A stretch of DNA of 64,000 nt, taken from assembly GCF_900100495.1 (NCBI RefSeq), contig NZ_FNCT01000015.1, positions 1 to 64,000 of the forward strand, written 5' to 3'. The translations under genes and the position numbers were made by a program. This DNA is from Pseudomonas benzenivorans. Its GTDB lineage: Bacteria > Pseudomonadota > Gammaproteobacteria > Pseudomonadales > Pseudomonadaceae. Under the pieces are notes generated by a model. It did not search any database and was not told where the DNA came from. It was given only the letters and a program-made list of their open reading frames with translations. Positions 23,335 through 33,500 of the stretch are shown piece by piece (positions within the stretch are counted from its first letter, which is position 1; the number at the start of each line of letters is the position of its first letter).

Positions 23335-24630
23335 ATGGATAGCCGCCAAAGTGAATTGGCCCGCGCTCTCGTTGAGCAAATCGAAATCGGAGTGATCATC
23401 CTCGACTCGGAACTGCGGATTCAGTACTGGAACAACTTCATCAGCCAATGCAGCGGCAAGCAACTCCAGTACGCGCTGCAGCAGCACCTGACGCGTATTT
23501 TCCCGGAAGCCGACACGCCGAGCCTCGGCACGATGGTGGCGCAGGCTCGCGAGCAGGGCCAGCATGTCTATACCGAGTGGCGCGAGAACCCCTACCTGAT
23601 CCACCTGCCCTATGCCCTGTCCGGGCAACCGTCGCCGCTGATGCTGCAAAACACCCTGCTGTTTCCGTTCAGCGACATGGATGGCCAGCTGTGCTTTGGC
23701 CTGTTGCTCTACGACACCAGCGAGTTCGCGCGCTCCAAGCGGCAACTGGACGCCGCGCTAAGAGCCTTGTGCCACAAGCAGATCGAACAGGACCAGCTGA
23801 TCAAGAAGCTGGAGAAAGCCAATGCCCAGCTGCTGCAATCGGAAAAGCTCGCCGCCATCGGCCAACTCGCCGCCGGCGTCGCACACGAGATCAACAACCC
23901 GATCGGCTACGTCTTCTCCAACCTGAAGACCCTCGCCGGCTACGTCCACGACCTGCTGCGGATCATCGACGCGATCGATGGCGCGGCCAGCCTCGACGAG
24001 CTGCGCCAGCTCAAGCACAGCCTGGAGTACGACTACATCCGCAACGATGTCGAGGCGCTGATCGGTGAATCCGAGGACGGCATCGACCGGGTCAAGAAGA
24101 TCATCACCTCGCTCAAGGACTTCTCCCATATCGATGACGACGAGTTTCGCCTCGCCGATCTGCACCGCGGCCTCGATAGCACCCTCAACGTGGTCAACAA
24201 CGAACTCAAGTACAAGGCCGAGGTGGTCAAGGAATACGGCGAGCTGCCGGAAGTCGAGTGCATCCCCTCGCAGATCAACCAGGTGATGATGAACCTGCTG
24301 GTCAACGCCGCCCATGCCATCGAGCAGTTCGGCCGCATCACCCTGCGCAGCGGCCAGCAGGACGATTGGGTCTGGCTGGAGGTGGAAGACTCCGGCCAGG
24401 GCATCGATCCGCAGGTGCTCAATCGCATCTACGAGCCGTTCTTCACCACCAAGCCGGTGGGCAAAGGTACCGGCCTGGGCTTGTCGCTGTCCTACAACAT
24501 CGTGCGCAAACACAGTGGCCGCATCGAGGTCTTCAGCCAGCCCGGCCAGGGCGCGCGCTTTCGCGTCTGGCTGCCGGCCCGGCAGCCGACCGCGGAACAG
24601 GCCCAGGAGGATGCCGGCCAGCATGACTGA
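23335..24630 (+). CDS. PAS-domain histidine kinase (gene 1 of the nine-gene operon)
   Basis: 431 residues, cytoplasmic. An N-terminal PAS domain (about residues 8-130, IEIGVIILDSELRIQYWNN) is followed by a coiled coil (about 140-170), HisKA with the phospho-acceptor His184 in GVAHEINNPIGY, and HATPase (NLLVNAAHAI, EDSGQGI, GKGTGLGLSLS). There are no membrane spans. The start codon follows GGAG. The stop overlaps the next gene by eight bases. The most likely partners are the REC proteins downstream. Together with the next gene it resembles the P. aeruginosa PA2571-PA2572 pair, from memory. Confidence 0.9.
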   Translation: MDSRQSELARALVEQIEIGVIILDSELRIQYWNNFISQCSGKQLQYALQQHLTRIFPEADTPSLGTMVAQAREQGQHVYTEWRENPYLIHLPYALSGQPSPLMLQNTLLFPFSDMDGQLCFGLLLYDTSEFARSKRQLDAALRALCHKQIEQDQLIKKLEKANAQLLQSEKLAAIGQLAAGVAHEINNPIGYVFSNLKTLAGYVHDLLRIIDAIDGAASLDELRQLKHSLEYDYIRNDVEALIGESEDGIDRVKKIITSLKDFSHIDDDEFRLADLHRGLDSTLNVVNNELKYKAEVVKEYGELPEVECIPSQINQVMMNLLVNAAHAIEQFGRITLRSGQQDDWVWLEVEDSGQGIDPQVLNRIYEPFFTTKPVGKGTGLGLSLSYNIVRKHSGRIEVFSQPGQGARFRVWLPARQPTAEQAQEDAGQHD

Positions 24631-25972
24631 ACTACGCCCTGCCGCCATAGCCAGCGTGCTGCTGGTGGACGATGAAGAGAACATCCTCAGCAGCCTGCGC
24701 CGCGTGCTCAGGGGCGAGCCCTACAGCGTGCAGATCGCCAGTAGCGGCGAACAGGCCCTGGAGGTTCTGCGCCGGCAGCCGGTCGACCTGGTGATTTCCG
24801 ATGCGCGCATGCCCGGCATGGATGGCGCCACCCTGCTGGCCGAGGTGCAGAAGCACTGGCCCGAGAGCATGCGCATCCTGCTCACCGGCTATGCCGACAT
24901 CACCACCACCATTCGCGCCATCAACCAGGGGCAGATCTACCGCTACATCAGCAAGCCCTGGGACGACGACGAACTGCGCCTGATCATGCGCCAGGCGCTG
25001 GCCTACCAGCACTCGGAACGCGAGCGGGTGCGCCTGGAAGCGCTGACCCGCGAGCAGAACCTGCGCCTGCAGGAACTCAACGAGACCCTGGAGCAGCGGG
25101 TCAAGGCGCGCACCGCCGAGCTGGAGCAGACCGCGGACATGCTCGACCTGGCCTACGAAGAGCTCAAGCGCAGCTATGTAACGGCCACCGAGGTGTTCTC
25201 CAGCCTGGTCAACCAGCGCATCCCCCGCGACAAGCAGACCAACAGCCAGGTAATCGCCCTGGTTCGCGCCTATGCCGAGCAGCATGCCCTCGGCGACGGT
25301 CCCAGCCGCGACCTGAGCATGGCCGCCGCGCTCTACAACATCGGCAAGCTGACCTGGGACGACCAACTGCTCAACCGCCCCTCCGACCTGCTGTACAAGC
25401 AGGAGCGCGACCGCTACCGGCAGTACCCGAGCCAGGGCGAGAACCTGCTGATGGCCCTGGAGCCGCTGCAGGACGCCGCCCGGCTGATCCGCCACCACCA
25501 GGAGCGCTGGGACGGCAGCGGTTTCCCCGATCGGCTCAAGGGCGAGGCCATTCCCTTCGGCGCGCGTTTGCTGAAGCTGGCGGTGGACTTCATCGAACTG
25601 CAGCGTGGCAGCATCCTCGAGCGCCGGCTGAACCGCGACGAGGCCCTGCTGCTGATCAAGAAGTACAGCGACCGCCTCTACGATCCGCAGTTGTGCGAGC
25701 AATTCATCACCCTGTGCACCGAGCTGGCGCCGGATGTCACCCTGGCCGACCCGAGCATCCTCGCCCTCGACACCCGCCGCCTGGAGCCGGGCATGGTCCT
25801 CGCCCGCAACCTGCATGCCGAGAGCGGCATGCTGCTGCTCAACGAGGGCAAGCCGCTGACCCGCCTGCTGATCGACAAGCTGATCGCCTTCGAAGCCAGC
25901 GAAGACGGCCACTACACCCTGTTCGTCCGTATCGCCGAGGACGCCGCGCTCGCCACGGAGAAGAGCCCATGA
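24623..25972 (+). CDS. Response regulator with degenerate HD-GYP (YN-GYP) output domain
   Basis: 449 residues. An N-terminal REC domain (about 10-130, LLVDDEENIL, SDARMPGMDG, KPWDDDE) and a coiled coil (about 135-180) lead to an HD-GYP-type domain (about 185-430). The metal-binding HD pair is replaced by Tyr238-Asn239 (ALYNIGKL), and a later family His becomes Tyr (RQYPSQG), while HHQERWDGSGFP is kept. The enzyme is therefore unlikely to cleave c-di-GMP and may act as a binding or scaffold protein. P. aeruginosa PA2572 has a similar YN-GYP variant. Start at ATG 24623, inside the kinase gene. Confidence 0.9.
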   Translation: MTELRPAAIASVLLVDDEENILSSLRRVLRGEPYSVQIASSGEQALEVLRRQPVDLVISDARMPGMDGATLLAEVQKHWPESMRILLTGYADITTTIRAINQGQIYRYISKPWDDDELRLIMRQALAYQHSERERVRLEALTREQNLRLQELNETLEQRVKARTAELEQTADMLDLAYEELKRSYVTATEVFSSLVNQRIPRDKQTNSQVIALVRAYAEQHALGDGPSRDLSMAAALYNIGKLTWDDQLLNRPSDLLYKQERDRYRQYPSQGENLLMALEPLQDAARLIRHHQERWDGSGFPDRLKGEAIPFGARLLKLAVDFIELQRGSILERRLNRDEALLLIKKYSDRLYDPQLCEQFITLCTELAPDVTLADPSILALDTRRLEPGMVLARNLHAESGMLLLNEGKPLTRLLIDKLIAFEASEDGHYTLFVRIAEDAALATEKSP

Positions 25973-26526
25973 TCAAGATCCAACTGCTGGACGATGAGCC
26001 GCAGATCCTCAAGGCACTGCAACGAGTCCTGCGCCCCCATGACTGGGAGGTGCACGCCTTCAGCGACGTCCAGGAGGCACTGAGCGCGCTGACCATGCAC
26101 GAGTACGCGGTGATCGTTTCCGATTACAAGATGCCGCACCTGGACGGCGTCACCTACCTGCAGTTCGCCAAGCAGCGTCAGCCCCACGCCATGCGCCTGC
26201 TGCTGACCGGCCACGGCGACCGCCAGACGATGATGCAGGCGATCAACCAGGCGGAAATCTACCGCTTCATCTCCAAGCCCTGGGAGGATTACGAGGTCGA
26301 AGCGGCGCTGCGCGCGGCCATCGACCTCTACATGCTGCGGGTGGAGAACCAGCGCCTGATCGACCAGGTGCGCAAGCAGCAGAGCACCCTGGACCGCCAA
26401 CAGCAGGAACTGCTGCGCCTGGAACAGGAGAATCCCGGGCTGACCCGGGTCATTCGCGACGCCGACGGCGCCGTGCTGATCGACGATCTGGACGGACCCG
26501 GCGATGGCCGACTACCTGGCGAATGA
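25969..26526 (+). CDS. Single-domain response regulator with coiled-coil tail
   Basis: 185 residues. The REC domain (about 1-120: LLDDEPQILKAL, phospho-acceptor in SDYKMPHLDG, FISKPWEDYE) is followed by a helical, glutamine-rich coiled coil (about 122-160) and a short acidic tail. There is no DNA-binding output. The ATG at 25969 overlaps the previous stop (ATGA), and the 3' end overlaps the GTPase gene by 23 bases. A REC protein coupled to an MglA-type GTPase recalls RomR, the polarity factor that recruits MglA in Myxococcus; that functional analogy is inference. Confidence 0.88.
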   Translation: MIKIQLLDDEPQILKALQRVLRPHDWEVHAFSDVQEALSALTMHEYAVIVSDYKMPHLDGVTYLQFAKQRQPHAMRLLLTGHGDRQTMMQAINQAEIYRFISKPWEDYEVEAALRAAIDLYMLRVENQRLIDQVRKQQSTLDRQQQELLRLEQENPGLTRVIRDADGAVLIDDLDGPGDGRLPGE

Positions 26527-27172
26527 GCGCAAGCTCAGCCTCAAGGTGGTCTATTACGGGCCGGCCCTGAGCGGCAAGACCACCAACCTGATGCAACTGC
26601 ACAACCTGCTCGATCCGCAGCGCAAGGGTGAGCTCATGGTCCTGGAAACCCGCGACGATCGCACCCTGTTCTTCGACTTGTTGCCCATTGGCCTGCGCAG
26701 CCGGAGCGGGCTGGACCTGCGCCTGAAACTCTACACGGTGCCCGGCCAGGTGCAGCACGACAGCACACGCAAGGCCGTGCTGTCGCGCGCCGACGGAGTG
26801 ATTTTCATCGCCGACTCGCAGTTGAACCAGCAGGACAACAACGCCACCGCGTTCGACAACCTCACCGACAACCTGCAGAAGCTGGGCATGGATATCGAGC
26901 AACTGCCACTGGTGGTGCAGTTCAACAAGCGCGACCTGCCCGACGCCATCGACGAGGCCACCCTGCAGGCGCGCTGGGCCGCCACCCCCTGGGCACCGAT
27001 CGCCCTGGCCAGCGCCCTGCACGGGCACGGCGTGGTGGAAAGCTTCCGCCAGTTGCTGGCGCGGCTGTACCCGGCGCTGGATCGGGAATTCGCCCTGGCC
27101 GCCGAGCACGGCGTCGACGCGCCGGCCTTCATCCGCCTGCTCGGCGCCGCCCACGAGGCGCCCCATGCTTAA
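26504..27172 (+). CDS. MglA-type small Ras-like GTPase
   Basis: 222 residues. The P-loop is GPALSGKTT (residues 19-27). The MglA hallmark TVPGQ (residues 78-82) replaces the Ras DxxG. NKRD gives guanine specificity near residue 142, and ASALHGHGV is the fifth box. MglA proteins set cell polarity and direct type IV pili and gliding motors in Myxococcus. No MglB (roadblock-domain GAP) gene lies nearby. The last 25 residues extend beyond the usual GTPase core. The gene overlaps both neighbours, so it is firmly part of the operon. Confidence 0.9.
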   Translation: MADYLANERKLSLKVVYYGPALSGKTTNLMQLHNLLDPQRKGELMVLETRDDRTLFFDLLPIGLRSRSGLDLRLKLYTVPGQVQHDSTRKAVLSRADGVIFIADSQLNQQDNNATAFDNLTDNLQKLGMDIEQLPLVVQFNKRDLPDAIDEATLQARWAATPWAPIALASALHGHGVVESFRQLLARLYPALDREFALAAEHGVDAPAFIRLLGAAHEAPHA

Positions 27173-28292
27173 TTTCGAAGAGGACCCGCATCTGGCCGAC
27201 CTGCTGCCCAGCGAGCAGCGCGAGCGCCTGTGTCGCCTGCTCGGCGAGCTGGGCGGCGGCGCGGTGGCTGTCAGCGAGCAAGCGCGGACCGACGCCGAGC
27301 CGCTGGAGCTGAACCTGGAAACCCTCGGCTGGCTCTACGGCGACCTTTCGCCGCAGCGCCGCCAGGCGGCGGCACGGCTGCTGGAGGCGATTCTCCTGCA
27401 GGTGGCCAAGTATCGCCTGGCCGCCAACCTGCACCACGACACCACCGAGGCCAGCTACGCCGAGCTGCAGAGCCGCAATCGCGCCCTGCTGGCTTCGCGG
27501 ATGCGCTACAAGGCGCTTGCCGAACAGCTGCAGGCGCGCGTCAAAGCCCAGGTCTCGCTGGTCGAACAGGCCCAGCGTCAGCTCTATGAAAGCGCCCGCC
27601 TGCGCGCCGTCGGCCAACTGGCGGCCGGCGTCGCCCACGAGATCAACAACCCGCTGGGCTTTATCAGCAGCAATCTGCGGGTGGCTGCGGACTACCTCAA
27701 CGAACTGGCTGCGAAACTGCGCGGCGACCCGCTCGCCGGCCAACTGCTGGAGGACTTTCGTGCCCTGCTGGAGGAGTCCCTCGATGGCAGCCAGCGCATC
27801 GCACGCATCGTCGCCGACCTGAAGACCTTCGCCAACATCGACCAGGCCGACTTCGTTCCCTGCGACCTCAACGCCCTGCTGACCAGCACCTGTCACCTGC
27901 TCCGCGCGGAAAACCCGCGCGCCCACAACCTCCAGCTCGAGCTCGGCGAGCTGCCCAGGCTCGCCGGCTATCCGGCCAAGCTGTCGCAGGCCTTCTACAA
28001 CGTGCTGGACAACGCGGCCAAGGCCCTCGGCGAGAACGGCCAGATCCGCGTCAGCAGCCGCAACACCGGAGAGGCTCTGGAGATCTGCATCGAGGACAAC
28101 GGCTGCGGCATTGCCGATGCGATCAAGACGCAGGTCTTCGACCCCTTCTTCACCACGCGCGACGTCGGCGCCGGCAGCGGCCTGGGCCTGTGCGTGGCGC
28201 GTGACATCCTCGCCGCGCACCAGGGCGAGATACTGCTGGACAGCCAGGTAGGCCGCGGTACCCGGGTCACCCTGCGCTTCGCGCCGCACTGA
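27165..28292 (+). CDS. Cytosolic histidine kinase with coiled-coil N-terminus
   Basis: 375 residues with no membrane segment and no recognisable PAS domain. An N-terminal helical domain (about 1-90) and a coiled coil (about 90-145) precede HisKA with His158 in GVAHEINNPLGF and an HATPase domain (VLDNAAKAL, EDNGCGI, GSGLGLCVA). It overlaps the GTPase gene by eight bases, which suggests that it responds to protein partners such as the GTPase rather than to an external ligand. It shares the HEINNP kinase subtype with the 23335 gene. Confidence 0.88.
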   Translation: MLNFEEDPHLADLLPSEQRERLCRLLGELGGGAVAVSEQARTDAEPLELNLETLGWLYGDLSPQRRQAAARLLEAILLQVAKYRLAANLHHDTTEASYAELQSRNRALLASRMRYKALAEQLQARVKAQVSLVEQAQRQLYESARLRAVGQLAAGVAHEINNPLGFISSNLRVAADYLNELAAKLRGDPLAGQLLEDFRALLEESLDGSQRIARIVADLKTFANIDQADFVPCDLNALLTSTCHLLRAENPRAHNLQLELGELPRLAGYPAKLSQAFYNVLDNAAKALGENGQIRVSSRNTGEALEICIEDNGCGIADAIKTQVFDPFFTTRDVGAGSGLGLCVARDILAAHQGEILLDSQVGRGTRVTLRFAPH

Positions 28293-28301
28293 GGACCGCG
28301 C

Positions 28302-30536
28302 ATGGCCAAACGTTATGCCTCCCTGTTCGTCAGCGATGCCCCCGCCGAGGAGCCGAGCGCCGCGGCGGCCGCGCCCTACCGTCTGCTGCTGGTGGACGAC
28401 GAGCCGAATATCCTCGCCGCGCTGCGCCGCGTGTTGCAGCGCGAGAACTACCAACTGCACTTCGCCCGCAATGCCGCCGAGGCGCTGAAGATTCTCGAAA
28501 GCCAGCCGGTGGAGCTGATCATCAGCGACTTCATGATGCCCGGCATGAACGGCAGCGAGCTGCTGCGCCGGGTGCGCGAGCGATGGCCGGACACCATTCG
28601 CATCATGCTCACCGGCCATGCCAACACCGAGGCGGTGATGGGCTCGATCAAGGATGGCGCGGTCTATCGCTTCATCCTCAAGCCGTGGAACGACGACGAT
28701 CTGCGCCTGACCATCGCCCTGGCCATGGAGCAGTACGAGCTGCTGCGGCGCAACCGCGCGCTGGAGCAGGAGAACCAGCAGCAACACCGCGACCTGGACA
28801 CCCTGGCCAAGCTCGGCGTCACCAACCGCAGCCAACTGGCCATCCTGCTGCACAAGAAGGGCCTGCTCAACGCCCAACAGATCCAGCAGTTGCACAAGGA
28901 GATGCAGGCCCACAAGAGCTCGGTGCTGCGTCAGCTCCTGCAGCATGACTGGGTGCCGCCGCAGAAGATCTATCAACTGCTGCACGACGACCTGCTGTTC
29001 GAGGAGATCGACCTGCGCGAGTTCCAGGTCGATCCTGCGCTGCTGTCGCTGATCCCCCAGGCCGTCTGCACCCGCCAGTTGGTGCTGCCGCTGCGCGTGG
29101 CGAACAAGCGCCTGCGCCTGGCCATGGCCGACCCCATGGACCAGGGCTTGATCGACGAGTTGGGCTTCGTCAGCGGCTACAGCATTCACCCGCTGCTCTG
29201 CGAGGCCGGGCAGATGCAAGCCAAGCTGGCGGAAATCTTCGGCAAACCCAACCAGCAGCTGGAAGACATCGCCACCGTGGTCGGCAGCAGCGACCCCTAC
29301 GAAGGCATCGAGATCATCCTCGACGACGACGGCCACGAAAGCCTGGAAGAGCTGCTCGGCAGCTCCGAGGATCCACCGGCCATCCGCCTGGTCAACGCGA
29401 TCATCCTCGAAGCCCTGCGCCTGGGCGCCAGCGACATCCACATCCACCCGCGGACCAAGCAGGTGATCGTGCGCTACCGCATCGACGGCGTATTGCAGGA
29501 CAAGATCCAGGTGCCGAGCAGCCTGCTGATGGCCGTGGTGTCGCGGATCAAGGTGATGGCCGAGCTGGACATCACCGAACGGCGCCGCCCCCAGGACGGC
29601 CGCATCACGGTGAAGACGCCGATGCGCATCTGCGACCTGCGCATTTCCACCCTGCCCACCATCAACGGCGAGAAAATCGTCATGCGGGTGCTCGAGCGCC
29701 AATCGGCGGCGCAGTCGCTGGAGGACCTCGGGCTGTCGGCGCACAACCTCAAGCGCCTGATGCATGTGGTCAGCAAGCCGCAGGGCATCGTCCTCGCCAC
29801 CGGCCCCACCGGCAGCGGCAAGACCACCACCCTCTACGCCCTGCTGCAGCACGGGGCCAGCACGGAGAAGAACTACGTCACCATCGAGGACCCGGTGGAG
29901 TTCCACGTCGACCTGGCCGGCCAGGTGCCGGTGCGCGAACGCATCGGCCTGAGTTTCGCCACCATCCTGCGCGCCATCCTGCGCCAGGACCCGGACGTGA
30001 TCCTGCTCGGCGAGATCCGCGACGAGGAGACCGCCGACGTGGCCTTCCATGCCGCCCTCACCGGTCACCTGGTGTTCTCCACCCTGCACACCAACTCGGC
30101 GGTAGCGACCATCGCCCGCCTGCTCGACCTCGGCCTGAAACCCTACGTGCTGGCCTCGGCGCTGGAGGCGATCATCGCCCAGCGCCTGGTGCGGCGCATC
30201 TGCATGCATTGCCGGGAGGAGATCGAGCCGCCGCTGGAGTCGCTCAAGCGTCTCGGCGCGGACTTTTCCACACCCGCTCTGCGCTTCTACCGCGGCCGCG
30301 GCTGCGAGCACTGCCATCAAGGCTACAAGGGGCGCATCGGCATCCATGAAGTGCTGACCATGAACGATGCCCTGCGCGACGCGATCATCCAGGGTGCCGG
30401 GGTCACCCAGTTGCAGAGCCTGGCACATCAACAGGGCATGCTCACCCTGCTCGACGATGCCCGCGACAAGCTGCAGCAGGGCCTGACCACCGCCGAAGAA
30501 CTCCTGCGGCTGTTGGGCCCCCAGGATCTGCCATGA
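28302..30536 (+). CDS. REC-MshEN-PilB/GspE-type secretion ATPase
   Basis: 744 residues, well above the usual 560-570 of PilB/GspE. A REC domain (about 25-145; LLVDDEPNIL, SDFMMPGMNG, KPWNDDD) and a linker are followed by an MshEN/GspE N-terminal domain (about 175-320), known to bind c-di-GMP in MshE and some PilB proteins. The hexameric ATPase follows: Walker A GPTGSGKTTT near residue 500, GEIRDEETAD as Asp-box/Walker B, HTNSA, and the zinc pair CMHC (near 633) and CEHC (near 667). No pilin or platform gene lies in the operon, so its machine must be encoded elsewhere. Confidence 0.92.
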   Translation: MAKRYASLFVSDAPAEEPSAAAAAPYRLLLVDDEPNILAALRRVLQRENYQLHFARNAAEALKILESQPVELIISDFMMPGMNGSELLRRVRERWPDTIRIMLTGHANTEAVMGSIKDGAVYRFILKPWNDDDLRLTIALAMEQYELLRRNRALEQENQQQHRDLDTLAKLGVTNRSQLAILLHKKGLLNAQQIQQLHKEMQAHKSSVLRQLLQHDWVPPQKIYQLLHDDLLFEEIDLREFQVDPALLSLIPQAVCTRQLVLPLRVANKRLRLAMADPMDQGLIDELGFVSGYSIHPLLCEAGQMQAKLAEIFGKPNQQLEDIATVVGSSDPYEGIEIILDDDGHESLEELLGSSEDPPAIRLVNAIILEALRLGASDIHIHPRTKQVIVRYRIDGVLQDKIQVPSSLLMAVVSRIKVMAELDITERRRPQDGRITVKTPMRICDLRISTLPTINGEKIVMRVLERQSAAQSLEDLGLSAHNLKRLMHVVSKPQGIVLATGPTGSGKTTTLYALLQHGASTEKNYVTIEDPVEFHVDLAGQVPVRERIGLSFATILRAILRQDPDVILLGEIRDEETADVAFHAALTGHLVFSTLHTNSAVATIARLLDLGLKPYVLASALEAIIAQRLVRRICMHCREEIEPPLESLKRLGADFSTPALRFYRGRGCEHCHQGYKGRIGIHEVLTMNDALRDAIIQGAGVTQLQSLAHQQGMLTLLDDARDKLQQGLTTAEELLRLLGPQDLP

Positions 30537-33500
30537 GTGCCCGCCTGGTCGCCCAACAGGCGTATCTGTACACCGTGGCCTTCGCCTTGCTGGCCATCGG
30601 CGGCATCAGCCTGCTCGGCTACCTGCAGCTGGCGCAGCCCAGCCGGCATGCCGTGGTGTTGCTGCCGGACGCCGCCCTGGCCGCGCTGCTGCTCGGCCTG
30701 TGCCTGCTCGCCACGCTGCGCGGCTGGCGCGGCCTGTGTTTGACCGCCGCCGGCGCGCTGCTGGCCTTGTGCGGCTATAGCCTGCTGCACAATCTCTGGG
30801 CCGGCGATGCCGATCAGGGCGCCTCGCTGCTCAGCGGCTTCCTGCGCATGCGCAGCGCCCTGGCGCTGATTCACATCCTGCTGGCTCTGGCTATGCTGGG
30901 CAGCCTGCAAGGCCCGTTGGGCAAGGGCTTCAGCCGCGCCATCGGACTCGGCGTGGTGGCCTTCGGCCTGATCGAGCAACTGGCCCAGCGCTTGCCGATC
31001 CTGGAGGCCACCCTCCTTGGTTTCAAACCGGAGGCCACCAGCATCGCCAGCCTGTTCGCCCTCAGCCTCGGCACTGCCATCCTGCTGCTGCCCAGCCAAC
31101 GCGCAGAATCCGCGCAGACGCTCGATACGCCGAGCCTCGCCGCCGGCGCCCTGGCGGTTCTGCTCACCTGCCTGGCCTGGTACTTGCTCAATCTGCAGAA
31201 TGCCGAGTCGCAGACGCGCCAGAGCGAGCAGTTGCTGTCCCAGGCGCGGATTAGCGTCGAGCGCGCGCTGGAGGAGCGCCTGGCGCTGATCCAGCGTATG
31301 GCCGAACGCTGGGAGGTCGTAGGCACACAGCCCTCGCAAGAACTCTGGCAGCAGGAGGCTGGCAGCTACCTGCGCGATGTGCCCGACCTGCAACTACTCG
31401 GCCTACTCGACGAGACGCTGCAACCCCACCGGGTGCAAGCCCGCAGGGCAGAAGAGTCGCGCTGGCTGGAGGAGTTTCTCGCCACCCCGAGCCAGCGCGA
31501 GCGGCTGCGTCAGCTCCAGCGCGAGGGCCTGGCGGACATCAGCCAGGTCGTGCAGCACCAAGGGGGGGAAGCCGCCATGCTGATCGCCGTACCCTTGCGC
31601 CTGCCGGGACAGCCAACCTGGCTACTGGTCGCCGAGCTGAATATCCCGAGCATGCTCGCGCCGTTGCTGGACAACCGGCAAAACCGCTTCCTCCTGCGCC
31701 TCTTCGAGGGCGAGCGCCAGGTCTTTGGCCCGCCCCCTGGCTTGACCGCGGATGCGCGCACGCCGATTGGCGAACTCCAGGCGCAGCTGCCGCATGGCGT
31801 CGAATGGCGCCTGTCCAGCTATCCGGGCGACCCCCAGCTGCGCTACGCCGCGGCCTACTTGCCAGCCCTGGTGCTGCTCTTCGGCCAGGTCTTGAGTTTC
31901 TTCCTGATGCTCAGCCAACGCCTGGCGCGCCTCGCCATCGAGCGCAGCGATCATCTACACCAGGCCAATCATGAGCTGGAGTCCAGCCTGCAGCGCCAGG
32001 CCCAGCTGCAGGCATTGAACCAGCGCATCATGCAGTGCTCGCTGGATGTGCTCTGCTCCATCGACGCCGAAGGGCGCTTCTCCCAGGTCAGCCCCTCCAG
32101 CCGTGCGGTGTTCGGCTACCGCCCGGAGGAAATGATCGGCCGGCCGTATGTGGATTTCGTATGGCCCGAAGACCGCGCACAGGCCGCTGCCGAGCTGCAG
32201 GCCATCATCGCCGGTCACGTCAATCAGACCCTGCGCCACTGCTGTCGACGCCAGGACGGCAGCAGCGTGTACATCCTCTGGTCCGCCGCCTGGTCGGCGA
32301 GCGACCGCAGCCTGTTCGCGGTGGCCCACGACATCACCCCCATCGTGCGCAACGAGGCCTACGCGGAGGATCAGCGCGACATTCTCAGCATGGTCTCCAC
32401 CGACCAGCCGCTGGAGCGGATCCTCACCGCCATCTGCCAGATGACCGAAGCCCAGGAACCGACGGCCCTGTGCGTGGTGATGCTGGTGGACGAGCAACAG
32501 CACAACCTGTACCTGGGGGCGGGGCCGAGTCTGCCAGACGGCTACGGCGAGACCCTGAAGCACGTCAGCATCGGCCCGACAGCCGGCTCCTGCGGAACGG
32601 CGGTGCACCAGCGGCGGATGGTGATCGCCGAGGATATCGCCAGCGACCCGCTCTGGCGGGATTATCGCGTCGCCTTGGAGTATGACCTGCATGCCTGCTG
32701 GTCGATCCCGCTGATCTCCCACAAGGGCGAGGTGCTCGGCTCCCTGGCCATCTATCATCGGCAGCCCACCAGCCCGGACGACGAACAGCTGCAACTGATC
32801 GCCACCGCCGGCCAGTTGGCCGCCATCGCCATCGCCCGCCAGCATGATCGGCTGCGCCTGCAAGAGAGCGAGCAGCGCTACCGCTCGCTGTTCACCTTCA
32901 ACCCCAACCCGGTGTTCTCCCTGGACCTGAGCGGCAGGTACCTGAGCATGAACCAGGCCGGTTGCGAGCTGTCCGGCTATGCCGAGGAGGAACTGCTCGG
33001 CAATAACTTCTCGATGCTGGTGCTCGGCGAGGAGATTGCGCGCGTGCGCCAATACTTCCAGGCCGCGCGCCAAGGCGAACCCCAGCACTTCGAGGCGAAA
33101 TGCCGCAACCGCCAGGGCGAGGAGCTGGAACTGGAGGTGACCAACCTGCCGATCAAGGTCGAAGGGCAAATCGTCGGGGTGTTCGGCATTGCCAAGGACA
33201 TCAGCGAGCGCAATCGCATGACCCGCGCCCTGCGCGAGGCCCTGCAGCACTCCGAGCATCAGGCCGAGATGCTGCGCGGGCTGAACGACTCCGCGGTCGC
33301 CATGAGCGGCATCCTCGACAGCCAGGCCCTGCTCAGCTTCATGGCCGAGCGCATGCGCCTGTTGATCGGCGCTCACCAGGCGCGAGTCAGCCTGGTGCAG
33401 GACATCGGCTGGGCCCAGTCGATCAATGCCATGTCGCTCTCCGAAAAATACCGGGCCTGGGATAAAACCGTGCTGGATGAAGACGCGTTTTATCGCACGA

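Noticed and set aside
27129..30431. An 1100-codon minus-strand frame across the kinase and the REC-ATPase
   Set aside because: Antisense shadow with low-complexity composition; the plus-strand genes have intact motifs and coupled starts.
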